Origin: a virus
Reading direction: 5' to 3' (one strand)
Length of the DNA stretch: 59,887 nucleotides
IMG/VR virus record: IMGVR_UViG_3300042324_000823
Coordinates: 1-59,887 of that record
The notes beneath the pieces are model-generated. The model searched no databases, had not been told where the DNA came from, and saw only the letters and a list, made by a program, of their open reading frames with translations. This document shows positions 14,302 to 20,965 of this stretch, one piece after another. The first letter of the stretch is position 1; the number at the start of each line of letters is the position of its first letter. A program made the translations under genes and the position numbers.

Positions 14302-15006
14302 ATGACAAATAACTTTGGGTGGCTTGATTTACCAAGATTAGAAAAAGCAGACAGTAGGCTAAAGTCTAGATCAATGTCAAATAACATAGAGGTTTTAAAT
14401 ATTGGCTACGGTATTAATGTATATAAAAATGCCATAAATAGAAGCCAGTGTGATAGTATAATTAAAAGACTAGAAAACTCAGCAAACGATCCAGACTGTA
14501 ACCTTTCTTGGTCTACAGCAATGGTTAATGATGTAGAAAATTTAGATTATGTTAGGAACTGCATTGATATAAAATATAAAAGAGATATGCTTGGAAAGTC
14601 TGGGATATCTTTTAATCAAGACATGTTTGACATACACAAAGAGGTAGAAGACGCATTAGATGTCTGCCTAAATGATTATGAGTCTTTATGGCATCTTCAG
14701 ATGAAATACAAAGAAGCCTTTAATTTTGTTAAGTATCTACCTGGGAAATATTTTAAACTTCATGGTGACCATGGCCCATTCTATGCATGTACAATATCTG
14801 CAATACTATATCTTAATGATGACTATGTTGGTGGAGAATTAGAGTTTCCAAGACAAGAATTAAAGATTAAGCCCCAGGCTGGAGACATTGTTCTTTTCCC
14901 ATCAAATTTTGTTTATGAGCATGCCTCTTGTGAATTATTGCAGGGTATAAAGTATTCTGTTGTAATTATGACAGACTATAACGATTTACATCATAAGAAT
15001 AACTAG
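14302..15006 (+). CDS. Prolyl-4-hydroxylase-like Fe(II)/2OG oxygenase
   Basis: 234 residues. Iron ligands H154, D156 (LHGDHG) and H207 (YEHAS), 2OG Lys K217 (GIKYSVV), and the strand LNDDYVGGELEFPRQ between them. The ~140-residue N-terminal half (start GYGINVYKNAI) is the family's variable substrate-facing lobe. It closely resembles the gene that follows (HHDHG version) and the one at 1263, so these are paralogues. It is expressed from its own leaderless promoter. Catalytic residues are all intact, so it should be active. Confidence 0.88.
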   Translation: MTNNFGWLDLPRLEKADSRLKSRSMSNNIEVLNIGYGINVYKNAINRSQCDSIIKRLENSANDPDCNLSWSTAMVNDVENLDYVRNCIDIKYKRDMLGKSGISFNQDMFDIHKEVEDALDVCLNDYESLWHLQMKYKEAFNFVKYLPGKYFKLHGDHGPFYACTISAILYLNDDYVGGELEFPRQELKIKPQAGDIVLFPSNFVYEHASCELLQGIKYSVVIMTDYNDLHHKNN

Positions 15007-15015
15007 TGCTATAAT
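15007..15015 (+). promoter_or_regulatory. Extended -10 promoter with short leader
   Basis: TGC-TATAAT overlaps the stop region of the preceding gene. The ATG at 15042 follows 26 nt later with AGCAGGA as a ribosome site. Confidence 0.6.
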
Positions 15016-15041
15016 ATATACATAGTAGAAAGCAGGAAAAA

Positions 15042-15728
15042 ATGCAAAAACATGTTCAAACTGAGACAACCCCTATAGAGCAAACCTGGTCGTCTTTTGA
15101 AGATCTAGGGAGTGGAATTTTTGTCTATAGAGATGTTTTACCTAAAGAACTGGATATTATTAACAGATTAGAGTCTGTTCTTGAAGACCAAAGCAACCCA
15201 TTTCACTGGATGGAAGCGTTTGTTGGCTATCAAGAAAGCATGCCAGAATATAGAGATTGTGTTGACTTTAAGTTTACAAAGAAAGATATGGCACAAAGAC
15301 CAGGAGAAGCATCTTTAGCGCTTCAACAACTTTGGCAAGACTGCTACGATAGAAAAAGTCCAGCAGTTGAGCACTATCGTAAAATGTTTAATATTGCAGA
15401 ACTAAGGTTTTGGGAAGCAATGAATTTTATTAGATACCATGAGGGTCAGCATTTCCAATATCATCATGATCATGGATTTTCTTATAACTGTACAGTGTCT
15501 TTGGTTGCATACCCAAATGACGACTACGTCGACGGTGGTTTACATTTTCAACACCAAGATTTATTAGTAAAACCACGTGCTGGAGATTTGTATATTTTCC
15601 CATCAACATATATGTATTCTCATAGAGCAATGCCAGTTACTAGCGGAACTAAATATTCAATTGTAACAATGCTAGACTACAGCGCAAAATTCCATGGACC
15701 AGAGATGTTTTTAGAAACAGGAAACTAA
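15042..15728 (+). CDS. Prolyl-4-hydroxylase-like Fe(II)/2OG oxygenase
   Basis: 228 residues. HxD is H141-H-D143 within YHHDHGF, the distal ligand is H194 (YSHRA), and the 2OG Lys is K204 (GTKYSIV). The strand reads PNDDYVDGGLHF, a slightly altered form of LNDDYxGGE. It is a paralogue of the upstream gene and shares its GIFVYRDVLP start, also like GIVVYDNVIP at 1263. The next gene follows after 1 bp. Three close paralogues with different N-terminal lobes suggest different target positions rather than redundancy, but this is inference. Confidence 0.87.
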   Translation: MQKHVQTETTPIEQTWSSFEDLGSGIFVYRDVLPKELDIINRLESVLEDQSNPFHWMEAFVGYQESMPEYRDCVDFKFTKKDMAQRPGEASLALQQLWQDCYDRKSPAVEHYRKMFNIAELRFWEAMNFIRYHEGQHFQYHHDHGFSYNCTVSLVAYPNDDYVDGGLHFQHQDLLVKPRAGDLYIFPSTYMYSHRAMPVTSGTKYSIVTMLDYSAKFHGPEMFLETGN

Positions 15729-15729
15729 C

Positions 15730-16440
15730 ATGTCTATAGATGTTTATCAAACACCACATTCTGATGTAACTTTTGATACTTTAAAAGTTAGAAGAAACTG
15801 GATGGATGAAACTTTTGACAAACACGCCTATCATTGCTTCCCAGTATCGTTGGCAAACACAACAGGATGGACATTTTCTTTTCCAGAAGACATTTCTTTT
15901 ATTTGGAAAGGAACAGATCCAAACTCTAGATCTGAAGACCTTGAAATTCTTTCTGGAGAAAAGTATGTTCATGCAAACAGGGCTAACGGAACTATAAGTT
16001 TTAATAGTGGTTTATATTTTAAAAGTACTGATGAGATTAGTCTACTGCTCCTTCCAGTTCCAAATCAATTTATTGATGGTGTTCAAGGATTCTCAAGTGT
16101 AATTAGTCCAGTTGTCCATCTTGCTCCACTTCCATATGCATGGAAAATAACAAGGGCAAATGAAGTAATAACAATACCAGCAGGAACACCAATTGTTTGT
16201 ATTATGCCAATTAGTTTAAAAAAACTCCAAGCAACAGAAGTAAATCTGTACGACTATGTAAAAGATCAAGATTTTGAAAAGAATCTTTCTGAATATGGAA
16301 AAGCCTCTGGAGAAATAACTCAGTCTGGACAATGGACAAACTTTTATAGAGATGCTGTTGACCATTTAGGAAATAGCCTTGGAGAGCACGAAGTAAAATC
16401 CTTAAAACTTTCAATTAATAAATATCAAAGTGACAAGTAA
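15730..16440 (+). CDS. Uncharacterised protein resembling DUF6065
   Basis: 236 residues. The pattern RRNWMDETFDKHAYHCFPVS followed by LANTTGWTFSFPEDISFIW is what I recall for the DUF6065 family: a conserved Cys-Pro and an 'AN..GW....P....W.G' core. The middle (PLPYAWKITRANEVITIPAG) is beta-rich. No catalytic motif is evident, and there is no HxD...H triad. It lies between 2OG oxygenases and overlaps the next gene by 1 bp (TAATG). Homologues travel with hydroxylases in phage islands only as far as I can judge from this locus; the function is unknown. Confidence 0.6.
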   Translation: MSIDVYQTPHSDVTFDTLKVRRNWMDETFDKHAYHCFPVSLANTTGWTFSFPEDISFIWKGTDPNSRSEDLEILSGEKYVHANRANGTISFNSGLYFKSTDEISLLLLPVPNQFIDGVQGFSSVISPVVHLAPLPYAWKITRANEVITIPAGTPIVCIMPISLKKLQATEVNLYDYVKDQDFEKNLSEYGKASGEITQSGQWTNFYRDAVDHLGNSLGEHEVKSLKLSINKYQSDK

Positions 16441-17174
16441 TGAATACAGAAAAAATATCTTTTATTGCAAATAAAATTTGGCTTTCAAAAGAAAGCAAGT
16501 CAGCACCAACTCCAATTATAAGAACAATTCCTGAATGGTTTAGAAAAGCAGATAGGTTTGCAAAATTACCAACAGACAATTCTTTTTATATAGGAGAGGA
16601 TGGTGGAAAAGTTCCTACATGGAAGGCCTGTCCTGCAATTTTTGATATTATGGGTTCTGGATATTCTCTTAATCTTCCTTGCGATATTGAATTCTACATG
16701 ACTGATTCTGGACTAAAACATAAAGTTTTAAATGTAAAATATAAAAACTTAATTGAAGAAAGATCAGAAATGCCACAGTTTGAACACCCCCGCGGGTATT
16801 ACAAAAATCATTTTGCAATAACTCCAGATTGGCAAATAAAAACTCCTCCAGGATATAGCGTATTGTATACTCAGCCATTTAACAGATTTGAGTTACCATT
16901 TTTGCTAACTAGTGGAATTGTGGATAACGACAAAGTTCATATGCCTGGATCTTTTCCATTTTTTATTTGTGAGGGTTTTGAGGGAATTATTCCAGAAGGA
17001 ACAGCGTATGCTCAACTTCTGCCATTTAAAAGAGAATCCTGGACTTCTGAAATAATAGAACAAGATAATGCAGTTGAACTAATGAAGCAATCAATAGAAA
17101 ATTATCAAATTTATAGAAAACCAAATGGCGGAATATATAAAAATGAAATCTGGGAGCAGCGCAAATATGAATAG
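16440..17174 (+). CDS. Uncharacterised conserved phage protein, possible partner of the DUF6065-like protein
   Basis: 244 residues, no recognised catalytic motif. Core segments are APTPIIRTIPEWFRKAD, PTWKACPAIFDIMGSGYSL and WQIKTPPGYSVLYTQPFNRF, then GIIPEGTAYAQLLPFKRE. The last parts echo the upstream protein (a W-K-I-x-x-P start, then PAGTPIVCIMPI), so the two may be diverged copies of one beta-sandwich fold that act as a pair. Stop/start TAATG coupling supports a shared job. The acceptor or function is unknown. Confidence 0.6.
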   Translation: MNTEKISFIANKIWLSKESKSAPTPIIRTIPEWFRKADRFAKLPTDNSFYIGEDGGKVPTWKACPAIFDIMGSGYSLNLPCDIEFYMTDSGLKHKVLNVKYKNLIEERSEMPQFEHPRGYYKNHFAITPDWQIKTPPGYSVLYTQPFNRFELPFLLTSGIVDNDKVHMPGSFPFFICEGFEGIIPEGTAYAQLLPFKRESWTSEIIEQDNAVELMKQSIENYQIYRKPNGGIYKNEIWEQRKYE

Positions 17175-17179
17175 AAAGA

Positions 17180-17188
17180 TGATATACT
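17180..17188 (+). promoter_or_regulatory. Extended -10 promoter, leaderless
   Basis: TGA-TATACT ends 6 nt before the ATG at 17195, in a 20-bp gap after the preceding stop. Confidence 0.65.
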
Positions 17189-17194
17189 AACTGT

Positions 17195-17869
17195 ATGAAA
17201 AAAATAGAGTACTCTAATCACCAAGATAAAGATAGATTTTCAATAACTCCCTCTGGATTTTTTGGTAAAAGTGCAGATATGATCCAAGCACGAAACAATT
17301 TTATGACCGACGAAGAACTATCTTTTTTATCAGAATCAGCAAAAAATATTACAATTTGGGATATTACTGAAACTCACTATAACGAAGAAGGAACTGTTAT
17401 TTATGATTCTAAATATTGGGATGACAGAGTCTGCACTGGAGATAGATTAGATCAAAATAATAAAAATATAAACCCAGTAATTAAAAGCCTTCAAGACAGG
17501 CTTACAGAAGAAGTAAATGATTTTTTTAATATTGACGCCTGGCCCACAGCAACAGCAATTGTTAGATGGCTTCCAGGACAACTACAAAACCCACATGCAG
17601 ATAAAGAGTTGCACGAAGGAGACAATGTAGGAAAGCCAAATGATTTTCCTTGGTATGATATTGCAGGTCTTTTTTATCTTAATGATGACTATGAAGGTGG
17701 AGAGTTATATTTCCCAAATCAAGGAATTGAGTTTAAGCCAAAAGCGGGTTCTGCATATTTCTTCCCTGGAGATTTAAATTATATTCACGGAGTAAGAGAA
17801 ATTAAAAAAGGAATTAGATATGTTATTCCTTTTTTCTTTACAATTCGTTCACATGGAAAATCAAAATGA
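17195..17869 (+). CDS. Prolyl-4-hydroxylase-like Fe(II)/2OG oxygenase
   Basis: 224 residues. H134, D136 (NPHADKE), H198 (YIHGVRE) and R208 (GIRYVIP) form the metal and 2OG site. The strand is LNDDYEGGELYFPNQ. Here the 2OG-anchoring residue is Arg, unlike the Lys in the paralogues at 14302 and 15042. An insertion of about 15 residues follows HxD (KELHEGDNVGKPNDFP). It overlaps the JmjC-like gene by 4 bp (ATGA). The catalytic set is complete; substrate unknown. Confidence 0.87.
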   Translation: MKKIEYSNHQDKDRFSITPSGFFGKSADMIQARNNFMTDEELSFLSESAKNITIWDITETHYNEEGTVIYDSKYWDDRVCTGDRLDQNNKNINPVIKSLQDRLTEEVNDFFNIDAWPTATAIVRWLPGQLQNPHADKELHEGDNVGKPNDFPWYDIAGLFYLNDDYEGGELYFPNQGIEFKPKAGSAYFFPGDLNYIHGVREIKKGIRYVIPFFFTIRSHGKSK

Positions 17870-18420
17870 AAAATAAAAGTTTTGATTTTAATTTTTTAGA
17901 TCAAGATAATTTTTTAAATGCTTATAATAATAAAGTAGCAACTCTTTTTCCAAAAATATCAATGCCTGAAGTTACCTGGGATGAAGTGCTTCAGTTTGTA
18001 AATGATTATGAGCACAAAAAAACTGGTAAAAAGATTTTGCCTAATCCATACGCATTATTTTATGATGAGGCACAGATTATAAGTTCAGTAAATTTATTTG
18101 TAAAAGAAGTTCATTCTAGATTTTATCCTTGTTTTAAAGATTTAAAGGTTGTAACATGTCAGTTATTTGGTTCACTTAAACTTGAAGATAGCGGACAAGT
18201 TATTGGCAAACATGAAGACAGGGAAAACAATATACATTGGCAATGTAAAGGTAAAACACGTTGGAGACTTTATGATTCTGTTGAAAATGATCAACCTTTT
18301 ATGGATGTTATATTAGAAGAAGGAGATCTATTGTATATACCTGGTGGAACTTACCACTATGTTGAACCCATAACCCCTAGATTTGGTTTTGCAATTTTAT
18401 TTGGAGACAAGGTGGTATAA
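17866..18420 (+). CDS. JmjC/cupin-type 2OG oxygenase
   Basis: 184 residues of a different oxygenase class. HxD is H116-E-D118 (GKHEDRENN), followed by HWQCKGKTRWRLYDS (a Lys at 128 or 130 fits the 2OG anchor), LEEGDLLYIPGGTYHYVEP with the distal H164, and GFAILFG. This 'GDLLYIPxGxxH' layout is that of Cupin_4/JmjC proteins, which include the ribosomal protein hydroxylases (YcfD/MINA type). It is short, close to the bare catalytic core. It may hydroxylate an Arg, His or Asn side chain; the target is unknown. Confidence 0.8.
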   Translation: MKNKSFDFNFLDQDNFLNAYNNKVATLFPKISMPEVTWDEVLQFVNDYEHKKTGKKILPNPYALFYDEAQIISSVNLFVKEVHSRFYPCFKDLKVVTCQLFGSLKLEDSGQVIGKHEDRENNIHWQCKGKTRWRLYDSVENDQPFMDVILEEGDLLYIPGGTYHYVEPITPRFGFAILFGDKVV

Positions 18421-18421
18421 T
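18413..18421 (+). promoter_or_regulatory. Extended -10 promoter for a leaderless mini-ORF
   Basis: TGG-TATAAT overlaps the stop codon of the JmjC-like gene and ends 6 nt before an ATG at 18428. Confidence 0.65.
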
Positions 18422-18427
18422 AATTAT

Positions 18428-18463
18428 ATGTTTAAAGATAATCCAATGGGGGACAAAAAATGA
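18428..18463 (+). CDS. 11-codon leader ORF coupled to the next oxygenase
   Basis: Encodes MFKDNPMGDKK. Its ATG is at the exact distance from the -10 box that gives leaderless starts elsewhere here, and its TGA overlaps the next gene's start as ATGA. Ribosomes loading on the leaderless ATG could therefore pass to the oxygenase. GGGGGA inside it may also serve as that gene's ribosome site, so it could be an ordinary 5' leader. Confidence 0.45.
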   Translation: MFKDNPMGDKK

Positions 18464-19296
18464 ATAATATTACAGTTAAACAATTAGATGAAAACATTTA
18501 TGTTTACAAAGGGTTAATTCCAAACAATAAAAGGATTGTAGAATTATTTAAGCAGTCTGAATTAAACAAAGGAACTAGTTTTTTATTTGACGATTGGCAA
18601 CCATGGAGTAGGTTTGGACACTATGTATATGTCATTGGTAATTTTCTAAATGAAGATGATCCTAATATTAATAACACACTATATTTAGAAGAGGTTGAGG
18701 CATTAGAAACAATACAGCATGCATTTGGTTATGCAACCGAAAATTTTATGTCTGCCCATAATCTTAAAATAGGAGAGGACTGGATTATTATGGGCCCATC
18801 AATTTCAAAATATACTCATGACAATGATCCAAATAGCGATAAAGATTCTTTAGAAATGATCCATCACTCAGACTATAAAGCCCTTGAAACAGATTGCCCA
18901 GGAGCACAATTTGCATTAACATGCACAATGTATTTGAATGATGACTATGGCGATGGAGGTATAACATTTTTAACTGGGAATAAAACGGTTATAGATTATA
19001 AACCAGAGGCTGGAGATGTTTTGGTTTTTCCTTCAGGCCATCCAGATTTATTATCTCAAGAGGGAAGATACCTTCACGGTGTTAAAAGAATTAGAAATAT
19101 TGACAAATATCTTATTAGATGCTTTTATCAAATTCCATTTGCTGGAACAAAAGAGTGGCACGATAATCAAGAAAAATTTGGTGTTGAAGAATGGGCAAAG
19201 ATGGAAAAAGAAAGAATTGATAGAGGTGACAGGTATCACGATTTCAAAAAGCCAAATATTAAAAAGGGTATAGATGAATCTAAGGTAGCAATGTGA
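18460..19296 (+). CDS. Prolyl-4-hydroxylase-like Fe(II)/2OG oxygenase, long form
   Basis: 278 residues. H136, D138 (MIHHSDYK), H206 (YLHGVKR) and K216 (IDKYLIR) give the metal/2OG site, with LNDDYGDGGITF as strand. It belongs with the next gene to a longer subgroup sharing PGAQFALTC / PGEKQALTC after HxD and a C-terminal tail of the form 'WxxxQxKxGxxxWxxMExxR' (EWAKMEKERIDR here). That tail is absent in the other paralogues and may dock a partner. Overlaps the next gene by 4 bp. Confidence 0.87.
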   Translation: MNNITVKQLDENIYVYKGLIPNNKRIVELFKQSELNKGTSFLFDDWQPWSRFGHYVYVIGNFLNEDDPNINNTLYLEEVEALETIQHAFGYATENFMSAHNLKIGEDWIIMGPSISKYTHDNDPNSDKDSLEMIHHSDYKALETDCPGAQFALTCTMYLNDDYGDGGITFLTGNKTVIDYKPEAGDVLVFPSGHPDLLSQEGRYLHGVKRIRNIDKYLIRCFYQIPFAGTKEWHDNQEKFGVEEWAKMEKERIDRGDRYHDFKKPNIKKGIDESKVAM

Positions 19297-20105
19297 CAAT
19301 TAAAAATATTAATTTTAATAAAATAGACCAAAACATTTTTGTATATAAGAACCCATTTAAAGATTTGCGTGGCCTTCTGGATTCTCTAGATTCCGCAACT
19401 TGGGAAAAGTGGTATGACTTTGGGGATATTTATAAAATTTTCAATAACAATTTTTATCGATCTAAATCTTTTCCTTCAGATCAAGAATGGTCTTTATACA
19501 TAGAATCTTTTCTTGTATCAGATCAACACAAGGATATACTTGATGTTTTTTATAAAACAACAAAGCATTATGTTGATACAACGGGTCTATCCTTAGAGGA
19601 CTTAGTATTTTTAAAGGCTGACATATGCAAATACTATAATTCAAAAGATTCTACAAAGGCTGAAAGTGACTCTCCACATATTGAAAACAACAATTCAAGA
19701 TATTCTATGTCTTTTCATACAGACTATCCACAAGAAGATGCAGAGGGTCCAGGAGAAAAACAAGCCCTGACTTGCAATATGTATTTAAATAGTAACTATA
19801 ATGGCGGAGAAATTGAATTTAAAGTATTTTCCAATAAAGATTCTTTTACAAGAATTACTTATAAGCCAGAAGAAGGAGATGTAATTATCTTTCCGTCAAG
19901 GCCACCGTACTGGCATGGAGTAAGAGAAACTACTGAAGGAGAAAAGTATTTTGTTAGATCTTTTTGGTATGTAGATGAACAAGCATCAGATGCTTGGATT
20001 GAGAATCAAAAAAAATATGGACCAGATACATGGATGCAAATGGAAAAAGACAGAATGAACATTGAAAGAAGCAGCGGGGTTTACATAAAAAATGACTATC
20101 ATTAA
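19293..20105 (+). CDS. Prolyl-4-hydroxylase-like Fe(II)/2OG oxygenase, long form
   Basis: 270 residues from a GTG start, chosen because GTGA overlaps the preceding stop. H142, D144 (SFHTDYP), H208 (YWHGVRE) and K218 (GEKYFVR) form the active site, and LNSNYNGGEIEF is the strand. It shares the long-form C-terminal tail with the gene upstream (DTWMQMEKDRMN). The start NFNKIDQNIFVYKNP mirrors ITVKQLDENIYVYKG in that gene, so the two are tandem duplicates that have diverged. Overlaps the next gene by 14 bp. Confidence 0.86.
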   Translation: MTIKNINFNKIDQNIFVYKNPFKDLRGLLDSLDSATWEKWYDFGDIYKIFNNNFYRSKSFPSDQEWSLYIESFLVSDQHKDILDVFYKTTKHYVDTTGLSLEDLVFLKADICKYYNSKDSTKAESDSPHIENNNSRYSMSFHTDYPQEDAEGPGEKQALTCNMYLNSNYNGGEIEFKVFSNKDSFTRITYKPEEGDVIIFPSRPPYWHGVRETTEGEKYFVRSFWYVDEQASDAWIENQKKYGPDTWMQMEKDRMNIERSSGVYIKNDYH

Positions 20106-20862
20106 TCAACTTAATAAAGATAACTTTAAATATTTAAAAGATGAATTAAATAATAAGGGTGTTTTAGGTATAACTCACAACAGAATTGTTGAAATTCCTA
20201 ATTTTATAGATGAAAAAACAAGCCAATGTCTAATTAATTATGTAGAGTCAAAAGGAGAAAACTGGGGAGACATAGCGTTTTATGGATCTCTAGGTATGGG
20301 ATTAATGGCAAACGATCCAGGACTTGAAGAACATGGTCTAACGCTAACATTTTTTGATGACCTTAGAGAAAAGTTTAAAGAAGCAGTTGAACTGGTTTTT
20401 GAAAGAAAAGTTAGAGCCAATACATCTCATGCACAGAAGTGGGATGTTGGCGGTTTTGCTTCTCCTCATTCTGACAACTCAGATAATGACGGGGTCCCAA
20501 ACGCTTTTGAAATAAATAAGTATGTGGGTATTCTATATCTTAATAACGACTATGAAGGTGGAGATCTTTTCTTTTGTAAAGAAAAAGAAGACTTTGAAAT
20601 AAATTCAGAAGGAGAAAAGTGGGACATCTATTTATCCTTTAAACCAAATGCATACTCTTACTATGTATTTCCTGGAGGAATAGAAAATGTGCATGGTGTT
20701 AGTAAAATATTAGAAGGCACAAGATATACTATGGTTTCTTTTTGGGATTATTTTGAAATTGAATATAGTCAAGAAACTATTGATAAGTGGAAAGAAGAAG
20801 AAAAACAAGTAAGAATTGAGCAAGCCATTCAAAAAGAAGAGTGGAAAAAGTTAACGTCTTAA
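20092..20862 (+). CDS. Prolyl-4-hydroxylase-like Fe(II)/2OG oxygenase
   Basis: 256 residues, last of the island. H126, D128 (SPHSDNS), H201 (NVHGVSK) and R211 (GTRYTMV) make the site; the strand is LNNDYEGGDLFF. An insertion (CKEKEDFEINSEGEKWDIYL) lies between the strand and SFKPNAYSYYVFPGG. The tail ends in a charged helix (WKEEEKQVRIEQAIQKEEW). All catalytic residues are kept. It may be read through from the 18413 promoter, since the three genes overlap. Confidence 0.86.
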   Translation: MTIINQLNKDNFKYLKDELNNKGVLGITHNRIVEIPNFIDEKTSQCLINYVESKGENWGDIAFYGSLGMGLMANDPGLEEHGLTLTFFDDLREKFKEAVELVFERKVRANTSHAQKWDVGGFASPHSDNSDNDGVPNAFEINKYVGILYLNNDYEGGDLFFCKEKEDFEINSEGEKWDIYLSFKPNAYSYYVFPGGIENVHGVSKILEGTRYTMVSFWDYFEIEYSQETIDKWKEEEKQVRIEQAIQKEEWKKLTS

Positions 20863-20899
20863 CCATAGATTTTTAAATATCAACTTATACATAAGATAG

Positions 20900-20932
20900 A
20901 GAGTTTTGCTTTTCATAAAACTCTGCTATACT
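20900..20932 (+). promoter_or_regulatory. Promoter with operator-like inverted repeat before the ribonucleotide reductase
   Basis: TGC-TATACT (20924-20932) is an extended -10 box with TTTGCT 16 bp upstream as a weak -35. A perfect 8-bp inverted repeat AGAGTTTT / AAAACTCT (20900-20907 and 20917-20924) fills the -35 to -10 spacer, so it may be an operator. The ribosome site AAAGGA precedes the ATG at 20966. The 103-bp gap from 20863 holds nothing else. Confidence 0.6.
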
Positions 20933-20965
20933 TAGGACTATTCCGTTTTTGAAAGGACGATACAC

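Noticed and set aside
20863-20965. AGAGTTTT/AAAACTCT hairpin as a terminator of the oxygenase island
   Set aside because: No T-run follows and the repeat overlaps the -35/-10 region; an operator role is more likely.
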